5,407 nucleotides of DNA from contig CAMFFG010000100.1 in NCBI GenBank assembly GCA_945949655.1, positions 1 through 5,407 on the forward strand, in the 5' to 3' direction. The position numbers were made by a program, and so were the translations under genes. Under the pieces are notes generated by a model, which saw only the letters and a program-made list of their open reading frames with translations, searched no databases and was not told where the DNA came from. Shown here piece after piece: positions 1 through 5,173 of the stretch. The DNA is from an uncultured Peptococcaceae bacterium (GTDB lineage: Bacteria > Bacillota > Peptococcia > Peptococcales > Peptococcaceae). Positions within the stretch are counted from its first letter, which is position 1. Every line of letters begins with the position of its first letter.

Positions 1-34
1 GTGACTGGAGTTCAGACGTGTGCTCTTCCGATCT
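1..34 (+). other. Illumina TruSeq adapter (artefact)
   Basis: The first 34 bases begin GTGACTGGAGTTCAGACGTG and end GCTCTTCCGATCT, which is the standard TruSeq read-2 adapter. It is joined directly to the interior of hemA at base 35. Translation across the join gives the nonsense tail EIGRAHV on the minus strand and a spurious start containing CSSDL on the plus strand, both familiar from untrimmed adapter in assemblies. It is not part of the genome and should be masked. Everything to its left in the true genome, including the rest of hemA, is missing. Confidence 0.98.
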
Positions 35-404
35 CGTCCTGTACCTGCCCCTGAATCTGGCTCTCGCCCAGAATCATGGAATCCAGCCCGGCCGCCACAG
101 TAAACAGATGCTCTACTGCCGCCCGGCCTTTCATCACATACAGATGCTGCTGCAGCAGGTCCGTCGCACAGCCGCTGTAACTGCTGATAAAGGCCATCAG
201 TGCCGCAACGGCCCGCTGATCGTCGCTGGCATCCAGATAAAACTCGGTGCGGTTGCAGGTGGAGAGAATGGCAATGCCATCCACCCCGTCCAGCTGCTGC
301 AGAGCCTCCGCATTGCGCTGAATATGGGTTTTGGACATGGACACCTTTTCCCGGATTTCCACCGGTGCACTTTTATAATTTAACCCGAGTAAGATGATAG
401 ACAT
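35..404 (-). CDS. hemA: Glutamyl-tRNA reductase, N-terminal part (truncated by contig end)
   Basis: Glutamyl-tRNA reductase makes glutamate-1-semialdehyde from Glu-tRNA(Glu) with NADPH, the first committed step of C5-pathway tetrapyrrole synthesis in the cytoplasm. The 123 genuine residues cover the catalytic N-terminal domain. They include STCNRTE at 48-54 with the nucleophile Cys50, His99, and the family signature GLDSMILGESQ at 106-116. The family is about 400-450 residues long, so the NADPH-binding and dimerisation domains are lost off the contig. Residues after Asp123 come from the adapter. The ATG at 404 is chosen because it aligns exactly with family N-termini (Cys at 50) and has an AAAGGGTG ribosome site a few bases upstream. 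It overlaps the end of the preceding precorrin-2 dehydrogenase gene by 25 nt in another frame, suggesting translational coupling. Identification is secure; the 3' end is unknown. Confidence 0.95.
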
Positions 405-1015
405 AGTTTCACCCTTTTTTGTACTTCCTCTTTTGTTTCCTGCCGCAACAGCCCCGGCAGATCCATATCCGCCACGCTCTGCAGAAACTGCCGCCGTTTT
501 GTCTCATCGGTGATCTGCTCCATGGCCTGTTCACGCACATCGGCCAGAATTTCCAGCATCCAGCCATACTCCGGCCCGAACTGCTGTTCCAGCTGCTGCC
601 GGATGGCGCGCGAAACAGCCGGACTGATCCCGCCGGTGGAGATACCGATCAGCAGATCGCCCTGCCGCACGGCAGCGTTTACCAGAAAGCTGCTCTCCTC
701 CCGGCTGTCGGCAACATTGACCAGCACCTGATTTTCCTCACACCACTGGGCAATGTCATGGTTGACGGCCCGCGCATCGGTAGCCGCAATCACCAGAAAG
801 CTACCTTCCAGCTGTCCTTCTTTATATACACTTTTCATCCACACAAACTGATCCTCTAACGCTTTCAGTTCCTCGCAAAGCACCGGACTGATCACGGTCA
901 CTTCCGCGCCCTGCTCCAGCAGAGACTGTACTTTGCGCAGCGCTACAGCACCGCCACCTACCACGGTGCAGAATTTTCCTTCTAAATTTAATGTCACTGG
1001 ATATTGAAATGTCAT
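380..1015 (-). CDS. sirC: Precorrin-2 dehydrogenase (siroheme synthase N-terminal, SirC/Met8-like)
   Basis: Predicted to oxidise precorrin-2 to sirohydrochlorin with NAD+, leading to siroheme for sulfite/nitrite reductases; some relatives also insert iron. The 211-residue protein matches the free-standing SirC/Met8 type and lacks the uroporphyrinogen methyltransferase half of CysG. Visible features are an N-terminal Rossmann fold with VVGGGAVALRKV at 18-29, the NVAD motif at 100-103 whose Asp103 aligns with the catalytic/chelatase Asp of CysG and Met8p, and the family signature ISTGGISPAVSRAIR at 125-139. The helical C-terminus is ordinary until the last 15 or so residues, which also serve as the hemA ribosome site and start. 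The gene begins 2 nt after the polyprenyl synthase stop, with a GGGAAAGGG ribosome site lying inside that gene's last codons. Whether it also acts as ferrochelatase cannot be decided from sequence. Confidence 0.93.
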   Translation of the reverse strand: MTFQYPVTLNLEGKFCTVVGGGAVALRKVQSLLEQGAEVTVISPVLCEELKALEDQFVWMKSVYKEGQLEGSFLVIAATDARAVNHDIAQWCEENQVLVNVADSREESSFLVNAAVRQGDLLIGISTGGISPAVSRAIRQQLEQQFGPEYGWMLEILADVREQAMEQITDETKRRQFLQSVADMDLPGLLRQETKEEVQKRVKLCLSSYSG

Positions 1016-1017
1016 TG

Positions 1018-1992
1018 TTAGTAAGCCCTTTCCCGTAAATAATTGACGCCGTGCAGCAACAGCTTTTTCAGCGAAAAATCCGGAAGCTGACTGATATACA
1101 CTGCGCCCTGCTTCAGATAGCCCTCCGCATACACAGCGGCATCTTCCAGACCGCCCTGTTCTATAATAATCGAAATCGCCCGGTCGACCTGCTGCTGTCC
1201 GCCGGAAAACCGATCCTGAATCAGCTGGATCAGCTCCGCCTTTTCCGGGAACTCTTTCTGCAGCACAAGAATGGTGGGCAATGTCATGATCCCGTGGGCC
1301 AGATCGCTGCCTGCCGGTTTTCCCAGCTTTTTGGAGTCCTGCTCCATGTCCAGAATGTCGTCCCGGATCTGAAATTCCATACCAAGATTATACCCGATTT
1401 TATAAAAAATATCGATCTCCGCCTCTGTGGCGCCGGAGGCCACCGCAGCAGCCTGACAACTGGTGGCCATCAGCAGCGCTGTTTTGCGGTCGATCCGGTA
1501 ATTGTAGTCTTCCACCGTCTGATGAATATCAAAGGTGGACCGCAGCTGCTCCACTTCGCCCAGGCTCATCTCGATACTCAGCTCGGCCATGATCTGCAGC
1601 AGACGGCTGCTGTTGGGCTGCTGCTGAATGATGGAGATGGCTCTGGTCAGAATATAGTCGCCCACATGTATGGCGTAGCGATTGCCGTACAGCGCATTGA
1701 TGGTCGGCTTTCCCCGCCGGGTATCGGCCTGGTCCACTACATCATCATGGATCAGCGAGGCCATGTGCACCAGTTCCAGTGCTGCTGCCAGCGGAACAAT
1801 ATTTTTTTCGTTGTGAAACATGCTGGCCGTCATGATGGCAAAAGCGGGACGCACCCGTTTGCCTCCGGCATGCAGCGTATTCAGTGCGCTTTCCCGGATA
1901 GCCGGATGCGGAAAGTCCAGTGCCTGCTCCAGATACTGCTCTACTTCCGACAACCTCTCTTTTATTCCATGCAATTCAAAAATTTTTAACAT
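1018..1992 (-). CDS. hepT: Long-chain polyprenyl diphosphate synthase, catalytic subunit (HepT-like)
   Basis: A trans-isoprenyl diphosphate synthase that extends an allylic diphosphate with isopentenyl diphosphate, most likely building the menaquinone side chain. Using the ATG at 1992 the protein is 324 residues, normal for the family. It has GGKRVRP at 43-49, the first Asp-rich motif DDVVD at 83-87, LGEVEQL at 144-150, RKTA at 169-172, and the second Asp-rich motif DDILD at 211-215 followed by GKPAGSDL. The residue five before the first motif is Ala78, small as in long-chain synthases; short-chain FPP synthases carry an aromatic near there. The start at 1992 has an AGGGG ribosome site with about 8 nt spacing, whereas the in-frame ATG at 2028 has GGAGG only 1 nt away and would overlap the upstream gene. 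It sits 11 nt after a HepS-like partner, so a heterodimeric enzyme is inferred. Exact chain length is not readable. Confidence 0.92.
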   Translation of the reverse strand: MLKIFELHGIKERLSEVEQYLEQALDFPHPAIRESALNTLHAGGKRVRPAFAIMTASMFHNEKNIVPLAAALELVHMASLIHDDVVDQADTRRGKPTINALYGNRYAIHVGDYILTRAISIIQQQPNSSRLLQIMAELSIEMSLGEVEQLRSTFDIHQTVEDYNYRIDRKTALLMATSCQAAAVASGATEAEIDIFYKIGYNLGMEFQIRDDILDMEQDSKKLGKPAGSDLAHGIMTLPTILVLQKEFPEKAELIQLIQDRFSGGQQQVDRAISIIIEQGGLEDAAVYAEGYLKQGAVYISQLPDFSLKKLLLHGVNYLRERAY

Positions 1993-2003
1993 AGTTTTAT
2001 CCC

Positions 2004-2609
2004 CTAGATTTCTTCTGCCTGCAGACATTCCTCCAGAGCAGACAGGCTGGTGACCTGTCTGCCCTGCACAGAATCCCAGTGCTGCTGCCGGTACTGTTCG
2101 GCTGCAGTTTCCAGCGTCTGCTGCATGTCCGCCTGCGCGCCGGCAAATACGGCCATGGCCTCTGCTGTTTTCCGCACCAGAAGCGGACAGAACGATGTCC
2201 GGCTTTCTGTTCGCGGATGCTCCAGCAGGCCATCCACCTGCTGCCCGTTCATCTGCCGCATGAAGTCCATGTAAACCGGCAGGCAGACCTCTTTTTCACT
2301 TTCCGCCAGAAAACGGTAAAACCGTCCCAAAAACAGATCGCCAATCAGCACCGGCATCTGCACACTGCCGCAAAACCCCTCGTCGGCCATACTTTTTTCC
2401 TGCAGAGAGATATGCAGCTTCGCATATAAATATACCAGCTCCGACAGCATTCCGATCTCCCGCGCATCCATTTCCGGTATGGCTGCAACTTTGCCCAGAT
2501 AGGCAGCCAGCTGTGGAAAAAACAGAAATTCGCCCTGATAGAACTCCTGATTCAGCAGATCGAAGATGGTCACATCTTTGATACGCAAAGCTGGAATCAA
2601 ATTCAGCAA
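2004..2609 (-). CDS. hepS: HepS-like non-catalytic subunit of heptaprenyl diphosphate synthase (component 1)
   Basis: A 201-residue soluble protein with no Asp-rich catalytic motif. From memory of Bacillus HepS, it has the same order of landmarks: a helix at 55-70 (LSELVYLYAKLH) where catalytic synthases carry the first DDxxD, then PVLIGDLFLGRFYRFLAE at 86-103, which parallels the HepS stretch around 'VLAGDYxSGLYYxLL'. A helix with NGQQ follows (121-124), then LVRKTAEAMAVFAG (144-157). The GD-LxxR pattern also echoes GDYILTR in the adjacent catalytic gene, as expected for a degenerate paralogue. HepS binds HepT and helps set chain length. The protein is shorter than the roughly 250-residue Bacillus HepS. 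Start is a TTG with a strong GAGGTGAT site 7 nt upstream; an in-frame TGA lies two codons before it, so no longer start exists. Its TAG stop overlaps the next gene's ribosome site. Function is inferred from pattern plus neighbour. Confidence 0.65.
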   Translation of the reverse strand: MLNLIPALRIKDVTIFDLLNQEFYQGEFLFFPQLAAYLGKVAAIPEMDAREIGMLSELVYLYAKLHISLQEKSMADEGFCGSVQMPVLIGDLFLGRFYRFLAESEKEVCLPVYMDFMRQMNGQQVDGLLEHPRTESRTSFCPLLVRKTAEAMAVFAGAQADMQQTLETAAEQYRQQHWDSVQGRQVTSLSALEECLQAEEI

Positions 2610-2698
2610 ATTCGATCACCTCAAATAATCCAGATTCTTTTTCCGTCTTAATTCTTTACAATCATTCATTTTATCATATTTACTATAAAAAAAATAGA

Positions 2699-2704
2699 AT
2701 TATA
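2699..2704 (-). promoter_or_regulatory. Candidate -10 box for the hepS-hepT-sirC-hemA operon
   Basis: On the minus strand these bases read TATAAT, a consensus sigma-A -10 box about 90 nt upstream of the TTG start of the HepS-like gene. No good TTGACA-like -35 lies 16-18 bp upstream (the best windows are AT-rich strings such as AGAAAT). It is therefore only a candidate, possibly activator-dependent or aided by the adjacent A/T tracts. The same bases form one arm of the ATTATA/TATAAT dyad at 2699-2714. Confidence 0.3.
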
Positions 2705-2768
2705 TCGCTATAATCAGTGGAATTTCTTTTTTTTATCATACTTTTTATTCTATTATGACAGAAAAAAG

Positions 2769-2803
2769 AGGCGGCACAATGATTTTTCGCTTTCGTTCCG
2801 CCT
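2769..2803. terminator. Terminator-like hairpin in the divergent spacer
   Basis: AGGCGG (2769-2774) pairs perfectly with CCGCCT (2798-2803) around a 23-nt loop. On the minus strand the stem is followed closely by CTTTTTTC (the complement of the A6 run at 2762-2767), as in an intrinsic terminator. On the plus strand a run of six to seven T lies 7 nt after the stem (2810-2816). GACA (2757-2760) can also pair with TGTC (2803-2806) across a bulge. No annotated gene ends here, so it may end a short unannotated transcript or attenuate a leader. The loop is large for a classical terminator. Confidence 0.4.
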
Positions 2804-2855
2804 GTCAGATTTTTTTAAATCATTTTCACAGGATGCACACATTGCCGTGTTATAG

Positions 2856-2861
2856 TATAAT
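2856..2861 (+). promoter_or_regulatory. Candidate -10 box for the two-component operon
   Basis: A perfect TATAAT lies 46 nt before the response regulator start, giving a predicted leader of about 40 nt. There is no recognisable -35 hexamer at 16-18 bp upstream and no TG extension. Two CACA elements spaced 11 bp apart (2827-2830 and 2838-2841) occupy the region where an OmpR-family activator would bind. Activator-dependent or autoregulated expression is an inference from that arrangement. Confidence 0.45.
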
Positions 2862-2907
2862 AAACATATCAGATTAAAAATGACTGCTTTACAAAGGGGT
2901 GTTTCGC

Positions 2908-3555
2908 TTGAATAAAATCCTACTGGTGGAAGACGAGGACCATCTGCGCCATCTGGTGGCCTCCTATCTGCGCAAAGAAAATTTTACCGTGATCGAAGCT
3001 GCTGACGGCCAGGAAGCGCTGGATCGTTTTGCTGAAGATGAATTCTGTCTGCTGATCCTGGATCTGATGCTGCCCAAACTGAACGGCCGTGTGCGCAGCC
3101 AGTCCCGGGTGCCTGTGCTGATGCTGACAGCCCGGGATGGCGAACAGGATGAACTGCAGGGGTTTCGCTGTGGTGCCGATGAATACATTACCAAACCGTT
3201 CAGCCCGGATATCCTGATGGCCCGGGTCAAATCGCTGCTGAAACGCTGCGATCTGCTGCTGGAAAACGAAGTATCACTGGAGGGCCTCAGTATCAATTAC
3301 CGCCAGCGCACCGCCTTTTACAACGGCGTGCGGCTGATGCTGACCCCCAAGGAATTTGATCTGCTTTATTATCTGGTCAACAACAAAAATCTGGCGCTGA
3401 GCCGGGAACAGATTCTGGATGCAGTCTGGGGCATGGATTATTACGGCGATACCCGCACCGTAGACACCCATATCAAATGTATCCGCGCCAAGCTGGGCGA
3501 TTTTGGTCAGAAGATCAAGACCATCCGCAAATTCGGTTATAAACTGGAAGTCTGA
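2908..3555 (+). CDS. OmpR-family response regulator with a shortened receiver domain
   Basis: A DNA-binding response regulator of 215 residues. The receiver (1-112) has acidic residues Glu8/Asp9, phospho-acceptor Asp52 in LDLMLPK, Thr74 in LTAR and Lys96 in TKPF. The winged-helix domain (about 118-215) includes LTPKEFDLLYYL and the recognition helix TRTVDTHIKCIRAKL, and ends IRKFGYKLEV. The TTG at 2908 is chosen over the GTG at 2899: AAGGGGTG (2894-2901) then sits 6 nt upstream, and the protein begins MNKILLVEDED as usual for the family. Oddity: Asp52 to Thr74 is 22 residues, whereas typical OmpR-family members have about 27. The gap falls after LNG (58-60), where the usual five residues before R-R/V-R are missing, i.e. 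most of helix 3. The kinase gene follows after 14 nt. Target genes are unknown. Family assignment is secure; phosphorylation competence is doubtful. Confidence 0.9.
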   Translation: MNKILLVEDEDHLRHLVASYLRKENFTVIEAADGQEALDRFAEDEFCLLILDLMLPKLNGRVRSQSRVPVLMLTARDGEQDELQGFRCGADEYITKPFSPDILMARVKSLLKRCDLLLENEVSLEGLSINYRQRTAFYNGVRLMLTPKEFDLLYYLVNNKNLALSREQILDAVWGMDYYGDTRTVDTHIKCIRAKLGDFGQKIKTIRKFGYKLEV

Positions 3556-3569
3556 GCGAAGGAGATCCC

Positions 3570-4214
3570 ATGAAGCAACCCATCCATCTCAAAATATTTT
3601 TCAGTTTTGCGGCAATGCTGCTGCTCAGCATCGTCATTACCGTTCTGTTCGGCAATCAGATGATGGAACAGCTCTACCGCAACAGCAAGACCAGCGATCT
3701 GGAAGAGGCCGGCCGTCAGATCAAAGCGGCACTGCTGGAGCGGGACTGCGACCTCACGCTGGATCAGGAGCTGATGGAAGCCCTGTTTCCCATTGAAAAA
3801 AACAACATCAATGTTCTGCTGCTGACCCAGAACCAGCAGCAGCTTTACATCAATTATTATTCCAGAGAGAACTGGTTTACGGACAAGCTCCGTCCCGGCA
3901 CGCCGCTGGATCGAAACAATGTCTACCAGGCTGGAAAAACAGTCCCGATCCCTTCCGCTCCTCGCCGCAGTACTGGGTGGAAGATGCCACTGCTGCCGGT
4001 GTCTTTCAGACATCCAGCCTGCCGCTGGTACTTACCACCCGCAGCGACCGGTCCGGCAGCACCCTGGACTATTACGACCGGTTGTCCCACGAGGAGGATA
4101 CCATTTATATTTTTCTGCGCACGCCGCAGGAACCGATCACGCTGGCAGCTAACCTGGCTGTGCGGTATAATCTCTATCTGGCGCTGCTGTCCTTTGTGCT
4201 CGCCGCAGCCCTGA
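3570..4214 (+). CDS. Sensor histidine kinase, N-terminal fragment (frameshifted)
   Basis: Start of the cognate sensor kinase. The ATG has an AAGGAG ribosome site 5 nt upstream and lies 14 nt after the response regulator stop. Residues 1-7 are polar/basic, 8-28 form the first membrane segment (IFFSFAAMLLLSIVITVLFG), and from 29 on there is an extracytoplasmic sensor region typical of Firmicutes HAMP kinases, with ligand unknown. Sense coding ends near Lys123 (codon 3936-3938). The remaining 91 residues to the TGA at 4212-4214 are Arg/Pro/Trp-rich missense, while the true sequence continues in the next frame. Re-reading one A (GGA AAA AAC) restores a continuous protein of about 534 residues. 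As written, the product would be a membrane-anchored stub without a kinase domain. It is treated as the 5' half of a broken gene, or of one using -1 frameshifting. Confidence 0.85.
   Translation: MKQPIHLKIFFSFAAMLLLSIVITVLFGNQMMEQLYRNSKTSDLEEAGRQIKAALLERDCDLTLDQELMEALFPIEKNNINVLLLTQNQQQLYINYYSRENWFTDKLRPGTPLDRNNVYQAGKTVPIPSAPRRSTGWKMPLLPVSFRHPACRWYLPPAATGPAAPWTITTGCPTRRIPFIFFCARRRNRSRWQLTWLCGIISIWRCCPLCSPQP
3935..3939 (+). other. Likely -1 frameshift site (A5 run) splitting the kinase gene
   Basis: The run reads GGAAAAAC. Frame one gives Gly-Lys-Thr-Val-Pro and then nonsense; one extra A would give Gly-Lys-Asn-Ser-Pro-Asp-Pro-Phe and lead straight into the downstream kinase frame. Frame two has no stop for some distance upstream, so stops alone do not fix the site. 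I place it by residue plausibility, within roughly 3911-3960. A ribosome could slip tRNA-Lys from AAA to AAA here, but there is no full X-XXY-YYZ heptamer (the preceding codon is GGA after T) and no obvious downstream hairpin. Confidence 0.7.
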
Positions 4215-5173
4215 GCTATTTTGTGGCCCGGCGCATCACCAGGCCCATCGAACAGATTAACCAGGCCACCGAGCGGATCAGCCGGATGAATTTCAGCCAG
4301 CAGTGCCAGATCCATACCGGCGATGAGCTGGAATCGCTGAGCCATAATATCAATGATATGGCCGTCAAACTGCAGGATTACATCCAGCAGCTGGAGCTGA
4401 ACCAGCAGCTGCTGGAAAAAGATCTGCAGCGGGAGGCCAAAACCAGTCAGCTGCGGCAGGAATTTATCGCCAATGTGTCCCATGACTTTAAAACACCGCT
4501 GACACTGATCCGTGCCTACGCCGAGACGCTGCGCAATCAGCAGCTCTCTCCGACCGAGCAGCAGCAGTACTGCGATATCATTTTAGAAGAAAGCAGCCGT
4601 ATGAACCGTCTGGTTACGCAGCTTCTGCAGTTATCCCGGCTGGAAAGCGGCGCCATACAGCTGGAGCTTTCCTATTTTCCCATTGAAGAACTGCTGCGGG
4701 AGATCCTGCATCACAACCAACTTCTGATTCAGCAGAAGCAGTTGCAGATCCACTGGGACTGCCAGCCGGCAGAGCACATTGTGCAGGGTGATTATCAGCG
4801 CATCGAACAGGCCCTGATCAATGTGCTGGAAAACGCCATCAAGTACACGCTGGCAGACGGGGATATCCTGCTGCAGATCCGGAGTCAGACTGACCAGCTT
4901 TGCCGCATCGCCATCACTAACAGCTGCCAGCAGCCCTTAAGCGATGAACAGCTGGAGCATCTGTTTATCAGCTTCTACAAGGCAGATGAAAGCCGGCACA
5001 TGGATCAGCAGAGCTTCGGCCTGGGACTGGCCATTGTAAAAGCTACGATGGATCTGCACCAGCAGCCCTGCAGCGCCCGCAATACGCCACAGGGATTGGA
5101 GATCGCCTTTACGCTGCCACTGCTGCCCGAGGATGAAACCGAGGAAGATGACTCCATCGAGCCGGAATCCTGA
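3977..5173 (+). CDS. Sensor histidine kinase, C-terminal HAMP-HisKA-HATPase fragment (frameshifted)
   Basis: Continuation of the sensor kinase. The true frame extends back to about 3938; the GTG at 3977 is merely the first possible start and has no ribosome site. Numbering from that codon: end of the extracytoplasmic domain (1-64, including YIFLRTPQEPI), second membrane segment 66-84 (LYLALLSFVLAAALSYFVA), HAMP 85-137 (RRITRPIEQIN...DELESL), HisKA with phospho-acceptor His169 in NVSHDFKTP, N-box Asn286 in INVLENAIKY, and G2 box FGLGLAI at 347-353. The acidic tail DETEEDD ends the protein. The G1 box is degenerate: NSCQQPLSDEQ replaces the usual DxGxGI, or the NTGxxI variant found in some Firmicutes kinases, and HQQP replaces the usual HGG near the end. 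It should phosphorylate the upstream regulator if made as one protein, but ATP binding may be weak. Without the first half it lacks the first membrane segment. Confidence 0.88.
   Translation: MEDATAAGVFQTSSLPLVLTTRSDRSGSTLDYYDRLSHEEDTIYIFLRTPQEPITLAANLAVRYNLYLALLSFVLAAALSYFVARRITRPIEQINQATERISRMNFSQQCQIHTGDELESLSHNINDMAVKLQDYIQQLELNQQLLEKDLQREAKTSQLRQEFIANVSHDFKTPLTLIRAYAETLRNQQLSPTEQQQYCDIILEESSRMNRLVTQLLQLSRLESGAIQLELSYFPIEELLREILHHNQLLIQQKQLQIHWDCQPAEHIVQGDYQRIEQALINVLENAIKYTLADGDILLQIRSQTDQLCRIAITNSCQQPLSDEQLEHLFISFYKADESRHMDQQSFGLGLAIVKATMDLHQQPCSARNTPQGLEIAFTLPLLPEDETEEDDSIEPES

Larger units (their letters stand above)
2610..2907. promoter_or_regulatory. AT-rich divergent intergenic regulatory region
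   Basis: This 298-nt spacer separates the leftward hepS-hemA operon from the rightward two-component system and must hold both promoters. It is far more AT-rich than the genes. It contains A8 (2687-2694) and T8 (2727-2734) tracts forming the arms of a large dyad, the 10-mer TTTTATCATA at 2669-2678 and again at 2731-2740, -10-like boxes on both strands, and a GC-stemmed hairpin at 2769-2803. I found no convincing small protein and no riboswitch class I recognise. Confidence 0.7.

Noticed and set aside
18..383. Plus-strand frame beginning in the first 34 bases
   Set aside because: Its start lies within the sequencing adapter, and the rest is antisense to hemA.
1051..1989. Long plus-strand open frame (312 codons) opposite the prenyl synthase
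   Set aside because: It is antisense to a gene with all catalytic motifs. Its translation is rich in His/Gln/Arg with no recognisable domain and no ribosome site, so it is a by-product of codon bias in the opposite strand.
1993..2028. Upstream ATG adding 12 residues to the prenyl synthase
   Set aside because: GGAGG is only 1 nt from that ATG, the extra residues are unlike family N-termini, and it would overlap the upstream gene. The ATG at 1992 has better spacing.
2296..2619. Minus-strand frame with a GTG start inside the HepS-like gene's ribosome site
   Set aside because: The GTG is part of the GAGGTGAT site itself. The frame is Ser/Cys/Gly-rich without domain character and fully overlaps the HepS-like gene.
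2620..2898. Riboswitch or T-box leader in the divergent spacer
   Set aside because: No conserved core of any class I know could be matched on either strand; only simple dyads and a single GC stem are present.
2899..2907. GTG start adding three residues to the response regulator
   Set aside because: The GTG is inside the AAGGGGTG ribosome site. TTG at 2908 has proper spacing and gives the standard receiver N-terminus.
3923..4483. Minus-strand open frame of 186 codons within the kinase region
   Set aside because: It lies opposite the second membrane segment and HAMP domain of a recognisable kinase. No family features or ribosome site were seen.
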